Of a stretch of DNA of 64,000 nucleotides, positions 10,000-16,474 are shown piece after piece. Source of the stretch: Bacteroidales bacterium (GTDB taxonomy: Bacteria; Bacteroidota; Bacteroidia; Bacteroidales; WCHB1-69). Numbering within the stretch: the stretch's first letter is position 1; each line of letters starts with the position of its first letter. The notes under the pieces were generated by a model that had not been told where the DNA came from, did not search any database, and saw only the letters and a list, made by a program, of their open reading frames with translations. A program made the position numbers and the translations under genes. Where the stretch lies: the NCBI GenBank assembly GCA_017454945.1, contig JAFTCA010000041.1:216564-280563 (forward strand), read 5' to 3'.

Positions 10000-10155
10000 T
10001 TACTTTTTAGATAAAAAGTCTTTGATATTAGTGGACTCTACAATAGCTTCTTTGAATGTGTAGGCCCCAGTTTTGGGTGAACGTTCCATCTTTACAACTC
10101 TGGTGTAAGATACGCCACCTTCTTTCTTTAATGTTGCAACAACTTTCTTTGCCAT
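10000..10155 (-). CDS. DUF4295 small basic protein
   Basis: 51-residue basic protein beginning MAKKVVATLKKEGG and ending DFLSKK. This is the DUF4295 family found almost invariably between rpmG and ftsY in Bacteroidota, which suggests a ribosome-linked role, but the function is not established. The start ATG is at 10155 and the rpmG stop 12 bases upstream, so the two are surely cotranscribed. Confidence 0.88.
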   Translation of the reverse strand: MAKKVVATLKKEGGVSYTRVVKMERSPKTGAYTFKEAIVESTNIKDFLSKK

Positions 10156-10167
10156 TTTTTATCGGTT

Positions 10168-10356
10168 TTATTTGATTTCTTTATGAACAGTTACTCTTTT
10201 CAAATAGGGATTGTATTTCTTTAATTCCAATCTCTCAGTAGTGTTTTTGCGGTTCTTTGTCGTAATGTATCTCGACATGCCAGGAACGCCACTTGCCTTC
10301 TGTTCGGTGCATTCCAAAATTACCTGTTGTCTAGCTTCTTTATTCTTCTTTGCCAT
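10168..10356 (-). CDS. rpmG: 50S ribosomal protein L33
   Basis: 62-residue basic protein with the L33 pattern [19 protein letters not shown] followed by [25 protein letters not shown]. The zinc-binding cysteines of C+ L33 forms are missing (one Cys only), so it is the zinc-independent type. It leads a short operon with DUF4295. The L28 gene (rpmB), often the first gene in this cluster, is absent here; the upstream 130 bases contain only a promoter. Confidence 0.95.
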   Translation of the reverse strand: MAKKNKEARQQVILECTEQKASGVPGMSRYITTKNRKNTTERLELKKYNPYLKRVTVHKEIK

Positions 10357-10401
10357 GATGATATGTTTTTAGGCTGTTATTCAGCGTAAATTTTTCGGTT
10401 G

Positions 10402-10409
10402 CAAAAATA
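10402..10409 (-). promoter_or_regulatory. -7 box for rpmG operon
   Basis: CAAAAATA on the plus strand reads TATTTTTG on the minus strand, matching TAnnTTTG, about 46 bases upstream of the rpmG start in an AT-rich gap. Confidence 0.6.
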
Positions 10410-10489
10410 CACTTTTTTTTTTGAAAATTAATGCTTTTTGAAAAAATATTTCTTTATTTGATTTTTGTTGTTAATGTATTGATGTTCAA

Positions 10490-11809
10490 TTATTTCAATA
10501 CCCAATATTTGCTGTTGACAGAGGCGGCGTATGCCTGAGCCTCGCTTTCGGTCGTAAAAATTCCTATGCAAACGCGTATCCTCTGACTGCCGCTTTGGCG
10601 CAAAATGACGGGGTTGTGTGACTCCAAATGACGCTGCTTGATGTGCATCTTGGCTTCGCCCGCGGTGACAAAACTGCCGGCGATGACGTAGTACTTGCCC
10701 GCTTCAAAGTCGATTTCTGGAATCTCGTTGTTGCTGCTTGCAGGCATGACAGGGCGGACAACCGTCGGCTCGGGCTGCTCGGGAGTAGCGATAACTGCCG
10801 TTACTAACGTGTCAACAAAGCTCGTGTCTTCCATAACCAACGAGGTGTCTTCGGCTATCGGCTCAATAGGTGTTATTGGAATGGTGTCTGTAATGACGGC
10901 CTTCGAATCGCGCCACTGGTGGTAATAGGCCATGATTTTGTCGCGATAGAGATAGCCTGCAACAAGAAGTCCGATGATGAGAAGCGAGAGAAGGAGGAAT
11001 ATGCCTCTGAATTTTGGAGGCTTGGGTACCTCGACGTCTGTTGTTTCCGGCGTCTCTTCTTCAACGACAGGCTGCGCATTTTCTTGCTCCGTCTCAACTA
11101 CTTTTTCTTCTTCAGCCGTCTCTTTTTCAGTTGTTTCGGCTACAGCAGATATGGGCTCAACCGCCGTCTCTTCAACCACTGTCTCTGTCTCCACTTTGGG
11201 CGTTTCTGGCTCTTCAATCACGGGCTCCGGCTCAACAACCGTCTCTTTAGTTGCCGTTTCAGGTTCTGTAACTACAGTCTCCGGCTCTTCAACTGTCGGC
11301 GCCGGCTCTTCAGCTGTGGGTTCTTCCTTGGGGGCTTCTTCGGGTTGGCCAGGGTTGAAGATAGCCGCCGTAGAGATTTCCGCAACTGTGATCTTCTTTT
11401 TCCGACCGCGTTTCTTCTCGGCAACAGGCTCCATGCCTTCAAATTCGGTGTTCAGAAGAGGAATGTCGTCACCGTTGAAGGTGAGCTTCCCGTCCTCTTC
11501 GGCAAAGGTTCCAAAGCCAGCCAGCGCCACTTTCTCGCTTTTTTGAAGGCGCTGCTTGAGACTGAGTGTCCACTTCTTTACCTCTTCGTCTGCCGATCTC
11601 ACATCCATATTCTCTTGGTTGGCTAAGGCAAGAATAAGGGCGAAACCGTTGCCGTCGGCATCTTCCTGCAGTATTACTTCGTTGTGAGGCGGAATAAGTT
11701 GGTCACCTTCGGTCATGGCCTCGTGGAATATCTTCTTGAAAAGACCTAACCCGTTGACATAAACCTCCCCGTCTTTCTTTAATAATTCTATTATATGCTT
11801 AATAATCAT
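10490..11809 (-). CDS. HU-domain/SPOR-domain membrane protein
   Basis: Bacteroidales-type cell-envelope protein of 439 residues. Residues about 1-125 resemble the tandem HU/CCDC81-like domain (MIIKHIIELLKKDGEVYVNGLG and VALAGFGTF). A long Glu/Pro/Thr/Val-rich linker follows (about 150-265), then one transmembrane helix (GIFLLLSLLIIGLLVAGYLY, near 270-290), and a C-terminal SPOR domain (YYVIAGSFVTAGEAKMHIKQ to the end) that binds denuded peptidoglycan glycans. The topology places the HU-like part in the cytoplasm and SPOR in the periplasm. A link to division or septal peptidoglycan is inference. It lies 38 bases downstream of kdsB. Confidence 0.85.
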   Translation of the reverse strand: MIIKHIIELLKKDGEVYVNGLGLFKKIFHEAMTEGDQLIPPHNEVILQEDADGNGFALILALANQENMDVRSADEEVKKWTLSLKQRLQKSEKVALAGFGTFAEEDGKLTFNGDDIPLLNTEFEGMEPVAEKKRGRKKKITVAEISTAAIFNPGQPEEAPKEEPTAEEPAPTVEEPETVVTEPETATKETVVEPEPVIEEPETPKVETETVVEETAVEPISAVAETTEKETAEEEKVVETEQENAQPVVEEETPETTDVEVPKPPKFRGIFLLLSLLIIGLLVAGYLYRDKIMAYYHQWRDSKAVITDTIPITPIEPIAEDTSLVMEDTSFVDTLVTAVIATPEQPEPTVVRPVMPASSNNEIPEIDFEAGKYYVIAGSFVTAGEAKMHIKQRHLESHNPVILRQSGSQRIRVCIGIFTTESEAQAYAASVNSKYWVLK

Positions 11810-11814
11810 CTTCT

Positions 11815-11850
11815 TATAATTGTCAATTATAAATTGTTAATTGTAAATTA
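11815..11850. repeat. AT-rich 3'-end repeat, copy 2
   Basis: Same family as at 7503: AATTATAAATTGTTAATTGTAAATTATTC. It reaches the kdsB stop codon (11848-11850). Confidence 0.65.
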
Positions 11851-12576
11851 TTCATTGTGAATTGTAATCCTCGTCAGGTCATCGGGCGTGTCCACACCAA
11901 TGCCTTCGTATTCGCTTTCGGCGGTATATATTTCAAAGCCGTTCTCAAGCCATCTTAGCTGTTCCAGCTTCTCGGCTTTTTCCAAACTCGATTCGGGCAA
12001 CTTGATCAGTTGGTCCAATGTCTGCTTGCGGTAGGCGTAAATGCCAATGTGTTTGTAATACTGCGGTGTCACGGTACCTGCATTGCGCACGTAAGGTATG
12101 GGCAAACGACTGAAATAGATAGCTTTATGCTGTTTGGATATGACGACTTTCACCTTGTTGGGATCGTTTGTCTCGTCGGGATTGTCAATCTCTTTGATAA
12201 GGGTGGCAATTTGTATTTGAGGTTGCTCGAAAAGTTCGGCCAAACTGTTGATTTCGTTTTTGGTGATGAAGGGCTCGTCGCCCTGGATGTTAATCACCAC
12301 GTCGTCTTGGGCCATTTGCAGACTTTGAGCCACTTCACCACAGCGGTCGGTGCCCGACGGGTGGTATGGTGAGGTCATGACCGCCTTGCCGCCGAATTTC
12401 TCCACGCATTGTAGAATACGTTCGTCATCAGTGGCCACCACCACGTCGTCGGCGTCGGAGGTCAGCGCAGCTTCGTAAACATGTTGTATCATAGGCTTGC
12501 CGTTGATTTGCACCAGAGGCTTGCCTGGGAATCGTGTGGAGGCGTATCTGGCAGGGATGATAACGAAGGTTTTCAT
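11848..12576 (-). CDS. kdsB: 3-deoxy-manno-octulosonate cytidylyltransferase
   Basis: Activates Kdo as CMP-Kdo for lipid A/LPS core synthesis. The start at 12576 gives 242 residues beginning MKTFVIIPARYASTRFPGKP, the conserved nucleotide-binding start. A longer frame back to 12645 is rejected because the promoter box at 12607-12614 lies inside it and the extra 23 residues match nothing in the family. QGDEPFI and GIDTPDDL-type motifs (here GVDTPDDL) are present. The extreme C-terminus (TIHNE) adjoins an AT-rich repeat. Confidence 0.95.
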   Translation of the reverse strand: MKTFVIIPARYASTRFPGKPLVQINGKPMIQHVYEAALTSDADDVVVATDDERILQCVEKFGGKAVMTSPYHPSGTDRCGEVAQSLQMAQDDVVINIQGDEPFITKNEINSLAELFEQPQIQIATLIKEIDNPDETNDPNKVKVVISKQHKAIYFSRLPIPYVRNAGTVTPQYYKHIGIYAYRKQTLDQLIKLPESSLEKAEKLEQLRWLENGFEIYTAESEYEGIGVDTPDDLTRITIHNE

Positions 12577-12606
12577 GCGTTTGATGTTTGGGTTCGGTAA
12601 ACTGTA

Positions 12607-12614
12607 CAAAAGTA
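12607..12614 (-). promoter_or_regulatory. -7 box for kdsB
   Basis: CAAAAGTA on the plus strand reads TACTTTTG on the minus strand, matching TAnnTTTG, about 30 bases upstream of the chosen kdsB start. Confidence 0.6.
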
Positions 12615-12650
12615 ATCTAAAAATTTGATATGCCGTAAAAAACATAAAAA

Positions 12651-12675
12651 AAAGACCGGCAAAATACCGGTCTTT
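12651..12675 (-). terminator. Bidirectional-looking terminator after ppiD-like gene
   Basis: A 9-bp perfect stem AAAGACCGG / CCGGTCTTT with a 7-base loop, flanked by A-runs on the left and T-runs on the right. On the minus strand it ends the ppiD-like transcript. Confidence 0.85.
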
Positions 12676-12694
12676 TTCAGGTATGATTGATTTC

Positions 12695-14863
12695 TTATTT
12701 TACGTAGAAATAATGTCTTCTGTCCAAAGTGGGCATCTTGTCCTTTAAGCCTTGAAGAAGCACGTTTTCGTTGCGGCTTCTACCAAGAACGATGTTACGC
12801 AGACCGGCTTTCTCCATGTAGAGATTGGGAGTGGGGGTGCCGTCCTGATAGTTGTGAACGCTGACAAGATATAAGGACTGTTTGCCAGAAACAACGTTGA
12901 TCTTGTTGTCTGCGGGCAAGGTGAAAATCTTGCCGATGGCGTTGTTTTCAACATTCGAGTTCTGGTAGAATTCCATACCGAAGGCCAAGGTGACGCTGTC
13001 GCGTGCCTCTGAACCGTATTTCATGGCGATGTCAGACATGTTCTTGCCAGTAGCCACATCAGCTTTCAGCTTTTCTTCAATCATGTTGATTTTCTTTTCT
13101 GCGGTCAGTTCAGCCTCAATGTCAGTCTTCACGTCTTTGAACTTGGCAATGCCTTTTTCGTGGATGGCTTTGAGAGAAGCAACGGCAAACACTTGGTTGT
13201 TGAGGTTGTAAACATCGGAGATGTTGTCCACCTTGGTTTCGTCGTTGAAGGCCCAGGAAACGATGTCGCGGCAGTTGCCCAGTTGACCAACGTTGGCAGC
13301 CATGCTGGTTACGTTAAAGCCGTTAACCAACTGGATACCTTTTTGGTTGGCGTTTTCAACCAGTTCTTTGTCGCTGGTGGCTGAAGCTGCCAGGTTGCTG
13401 GCTTCATTACGGATGCTCTTGACGGTAGCGTCAGAAGCTTTGATTTCGTAAGGATAGATAGCGAATTGACGTTTCTCTTTCAGCTGGGTGCGTTGCAGTA
13501 CTTGGTAAACAATGAAGGCACCGCCGGCGTCATTTACGTAAACGCCACCATCACGAAGCGCTAACAATGAATCGTATAAATTACGGTAGGTGTTTTTCTC
13601 TTCAATCCACAGAGTGGTGTCGCTGGCGTTACGTCCTGCCATGTATTTGGGCAGAATTTCGAACGTGCTGTTGGGGTTAGCCTTGAGCAGGTTCTTCAAG
13701 CTGTCGGCTTCTCTTCTGGCAGCCTTCTTGGTGCGGGTACCCGTAGGATTCTGTGAATTCTTGTAATCTACAACCATATAGGCAATCTGCAATGAGTCGG
13801 GACGCATAGCAGCACCGTAAACCTTACCAAAATACCAAACGATGTCTTGATAGGTGAAGGGTTCGATCATAGAACCAACAGGACGTTGGAAAATGAGCGT
13901 GTCAAGCACGTCAAGGGTGATGTCTTCAGCTGTGTAATAGGTGCTGTCAACCTGTCCAAGCATCTCGCTAACATTGAAGTGGGCGATAGAAGGAGCAGCT
14001 ACAAAGCGTGCGTAAGCGGCTCTTACGGTGTCCTCAATCGTCTTCAGGTCTTCCTGAGTGGGAAGAATGGGGAAGATGGCCACGTCGATGTCACGACTGT
14101 CAATCTTGTTTTCAAAACGTGATTTGTGAGCTTTGTAGAAGTCTTTCATCTCTTTGTCGCTTACGGTAGCGGCAATGTCATTGAAAGCTTGGTTGCCGGG
14201 GTTGATGAGAGCCAACTCAACTTGTGCTGATTTGTTGTCGGCAGCGAATTGCTTTGCCAACGGATCAGAGAAGTACAAAGAGGCTTGGGCCAACAGATAG
14301 TAGCTCTGTTTTTTTCTTTCCATAACGGCAAAATGCTCGATAGCCTTGTAAGCATCGTAAAATTCCTTGGCACCTTCCTGATCTTTGTAGGATTCGATGT
14401 TGGAGAGAATGCTGTAGGCGTTTTCGGCACCGTAGCTGGTGGCCAGCATTTGGAACAAACGGGCTAACAGTTGGTCGGGTTGTTGGGTTCTTAAACTAGC
14501 CAGGATTTCAGCGGCAACGTTTTCCACCATCTCATCGGTGTAAACCATACCCAGTTTTTTCAACTCTTTGTCTAAAACCTTTTCTTCCAAAATCTGATCC
14601 CAGGTCATAGCATGTACCTGATAGGTTTCGGATTCTTCCAAAGAACTTTTTTCGTAGAACAGTCTGAAAAGAGCCGTGTTCTGCTCGTAAACTTTCTGGT
14701 ATTCCTTGTCAATTCTCTCATTGTCGATTTTCCCCATGGTGTATTTGTTGGAGAAAAAGGTGGTTACTTTGGAGAAGTCACCCAGAATAAATGCAAGTAA
14801 TGCGACACCGATGATGACCATCAGAAGTACGCCATGTTTGCGGATTGCGCCAATTGCTGCCAT
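12695..14863 (-). CDS. PpiD/SurA-type periplasmic peptidylprolyl isomerase and chaperone
   Basis: Inner-membrane-anchored folding factor of 722 residues. One N-terminal transmembrane helix (about 13-29, VLLMVIIGVALLAFILGDF) is followed by a SurA-N-like helical region (LEEKVLDKELKKLGMVYTDE), a parvulin-like centre and a C-terminal helical region. The arrangement matches the PpiD-like proteins annotated as peptidylprolyl isomerase in Bacteroidales. Catalytic parvulin residues are hard to place, so isomerase activity is uncertain while the chaperone role is likely. It has its own promoter (14902-14909) and terminator. Confidence 0.85.
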   Translation of the reverse strand: MAAIGAIRKHGVLLMVIIGVALLAFILGDFSKVTTFFSNKYTMGKIDNERIDKEYQKVYEQNTALFRLFYEKSSLEESETYQVHAMTWDQILEEKVLDKELKKLGMVYTDEMVENVAAEILASLRTQQPDQLLARLFQMLATSYGAENAYSILSNIESYKDQEGAKEFYDAYKAIEHFAVMERKKQSYYLLAQASLYFSDPLAKQFAADNKSAQVELALINPGNQAFNDIAATVSDKEMKDFYKAHKSRFENKIDSRDIDVAIFPILPTQEDLKTIEDTVRAAYARFVAAPSIAHFNVSEMLGQVDSTYYTAEDITLDVLDTLIFQRPVGSMIEPFTYQDIVWYFGKVYGAAMRPDSLQIAYMVVDYKNSQNPTGTRTKKAARREADSLKNLLKANPNSTFEILPKYMAGRNASDTTLWIEEKNTYRNLYDSLLALRDGGVYVNDAGGAFIVYQVLQRTQLKEKRQFAIYPYEIKASDATVKSIRNEASNLAASATSDKELVENANQKGIQLVNGFNVTSMAANVGQLGNCRDIVSWAFNDETKVDNISDVYNLNNQVFAVASLKAIHEKGIAKFKDVKTDIEAELTAEKKINMIEEKLKADVATGKNMSDIAMKYGSEARDSVTLAFGMEFYQNSNVENNAIGKIFTLPADNKINVVSGKQSLYLVSVHNYQDGTPTPNLYMEKAGLRNIVLGRSRNENVLLQGLKDKMPTLDRRHYFYVK

Positions 14864-14901
14864 ATTATTTTGTTTTAATTAGTGTTTTAATTTTAAGTTT
14901 G

Positions 14902-14909
14902 CAAAAATA
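14902..14909 (-). promoter_or_regulatory. -7 box for ppiD-like gene
   Basis: CAAAAATA on the plus strand reads TATTTTTG on the minus strand, matching TAnnTTTG, about 39 bases upstream of the start. A CAAA (-33-like) lies at 14934-14937 with a 24-base spacer, longer than usual. Confidence 0.55.
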
Positions 14910-14989
14910 CAAATTTTTTCTTTCAAAAATCATCTAATTTTTGATAAAAGGTAATAATGCCGATTTTTCAGGTGATGATGTGACAAAAA

Positions 14990-15015
14990 TAGGGGCGAAT
15001 GATCATTCGCCCCTA
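14990..15015 (-). repeat. Perfect 26-bp palindrome, REP-like, also terminator-like
   Basis: A perfect inverted repeat centred on GAATGATCATTC with GGGGC/GCCCC arms, 22 bases 3' of lysC. On the minus strand it is followed by TTTTTG, so it could terminate lysC transcription. Its form resembles short palindromes dispersed in many bacterial genomes. Confidence 0.75.
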
Positions 15016-15036
15016 CGGTTTGGGAAATAATTTTTG

Positions 15037-16302
15037 TTATGCTTCGTCATTCTTGACAATTAACTGCAAGGTGGTTCGATTTCGTTGCTCTACCAAAATT
15101 TCGCGTCCGTTTACCACTTTGTCAGCCAGTTTGTTAGTGTAATGTCGGATGGTTATCAACTCGACCTTCTCGTTGTACTTGATTTTGTATTTTTGCGACA
15201 GCAACTCAATGGCTTTGGCTACGCGCGGTTGGTTGTCGATACAGATGGAGAAACTTAACGCTGAGTTTTGCATCAGGTTTATTTTCAGTCTGTTGGATGA
15301 AAGAATACCGAAAATTTCACAGAGGTTGTCGGTGTCTATGAATGCAAAATCTTTGGGAAAGATTGAAATGAGAATCTGGTTGCGTTTGAAGATGTAGGAA
15401 GGGGTGAGTTTGCCCGGAGCGTGGTCAGAGATGAGGCTGCCTTCCGTTTCGGGCTCGCAGAACGATTTGACATACAACGGGATGGATTTGTTCTGCAACG
15501 GCTTCAAGGTCTTCGGGTGGATGATGCTGGCGCCGTAGTACGACAACTCGATGGCTTCGTCGTAGGGTATGTGGTCCAGTTTGACGGCATCGGCGTAGTA
15601 TTTCGGGTCGGCATTGAGCAAGCCGGGCACATCTTTCCAGATAGTGACACTCTCGGCGTTGAGCGAGTAGGCGATGATGGCTGCCGAGTAGTCGGAGCCC
15701 TCGCGACCGAGGGTGGTGGAGAGGTTGAGCATGTTGCCGCCAATGAAGCCCTGTGTGATGGCAATGGGGTTGTCCATCATGCAGCGGGCAATGGCAACCT
15801 GTATCGAACCCTCTGAGGCGTCCCAATCAACTTTGGCCTCGCGGTAAGTGCTGTCGGTTCGGATGATGGTGCGCGCGTCAATCCATTGGTTTTTCTTGCC
15901 CACCATGTTCAGGTAGGTGGAAATAAGCGTGGTGGAGAGCAGCTCGCCGTAGCACACAATACGGTCGTACTCGTAATCGTACTGCTCGCTGTGGCGCGTC
16001 GAAAGGATGTTGGCCAGCGCGTTCAGCTGCTCGTCGAGTTTGTCGGTGATGACTTTCGCGTCGGCTGTCAGTTCTTGCGCAATGGTATAGTGCTTCTGCT
16101 TCAGCTCGTCAAAAAGTGCCCATACGGTGTCACTGTCTGCCAAGTAGGCGTCCAACAACTTCTCCATGTGGTTGGTGGTCTTGCCGATGGCTGAAATGAC
16201 AACGACTAACTGCTCGCCTGCGTACAGGTCGAGGATATGTTGCAGGTTTTTAACCCCTGCGGCGTCTTTAACCGACGCACCGCCGAATTTGAAAACTTTC
16301 AT
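15037..16302 (-). CDS. lysC: Monofunctional aspartate kinase
   Basis: Phosphorylates aspartate, the entry step to lysine, threonine and methionine. It begins MKVFKFGGASVKDAAGV (nucleotide-binding KFGG). GREGSDYSA and AIELSYYGASIIHPKT are the substrate and active-site segments of the amino acid kinase fold. The C-terminal 130 residues carry ACT-like regulatory domains (ISIFPKDFAFIDTDNLCEIF). At 421 residues there is no homoserine dehydrogenase fusion. It is a single gene with a -7 box at 16349-16356 and a small hairpin (16323-16337) in its 5' leader. Confidence 0.92.
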   Translation of the reverse strand: MKVFKFGGASVKDAAGVKNLQHILDLYAGEQLVVVISAIGKTTNHMEKLLDAYLADSDTVWALFDELKQKHYTIAQELTADAKVITDKLDEQLNALANILSTRHSEQYDYEYDRIVCYGELLSTTLISTYLNMVGKKNQWIDARTIIRTDSTYREAKVDWDASEGSIQVAIARCMMDNPIAITQGFIGGNMLNLSTTLGREGSDYSAAIIAYSLNAESVTIWKDVPGLLNADPKYYADAVKLDHIPYDEAIELSYYGASIIHPKTLKPLQNKSIPLYVKSFCEPETEGSLISDHAPGKLTPSYIFKRNQILISIFPKDFAFIDTDNLCEIFGILSSNRLKINLMQNSALSFSICIDNQPRVAKAIELLSQKYKIKYNEKVELITIRHYTNKLADKVVNGREILVEQRNRTTLQLIVKNDEA

Positions 16303-16322
16303 AGCTCAAATGTTTAATGGTT

Positions 16323-16337
16323 ATCCCCAACGGGGAT
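16323..16337 (-). promoter_or_regulatory. Small hairpin in lysC leader
   Basis: ATCCCC AAC GGGGAT forms a 6-bp perfect stem with a 3-base loop, placed between the -7 box and the lysC start (about 20 bases upstream of it). It could influence initiation. There is no room for a lysine riboswitch. Confidence 0.35.
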
Positions 16338-16348
16338 ATTCTTCATAA

Positions 16349-16356
16349 CAAAAGTA
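16349..16356 (-). promoter_or_regulatory. -7 box for lysC
   Basis: CAAAAGTA on the plus strand reads TACTTTTG on the minus strand, matching TAnnTTTG, 46 bases upstream of the lysC start. Confidence 0.6.
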
Positions 16357-16417
16357 CTATATATTTATTGTATGAATGTGCTTAGAAAAAAAATATATGA
16401 ACGGTGCATTGTGAATG

Positions 16418-16449
16418 AAAAAACGCCGAACTCATACGAGCCCGGCGTT
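16418..16449 (-). terminator. Terminator after T9SS protein 1
   Basis: Arms around 16422-16433 and 16438-16449 (AACGCCG / CGGCGTT core) pair over 12 bp on the minus-strand RNA with two G-U pairs and a 4-base loop, followed by a U-run. Confidence 0.8.
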
Positions 16450-16474
16450 CTTGGAAGAGAAATGATTTCTATCT

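Noticed and set aside
10919..11626. 235-residue plus-strand open frame rich in Phe/Leu/Arg
   Set aside because: Shadow of the Glu/Pro-rich linker of the HU/SPOR protein.
12577..12645. Longer N-terminus for KdsB
   Set aside because: The extra 23 residues precede the conserved start of the family and overlap the probable promoter box.
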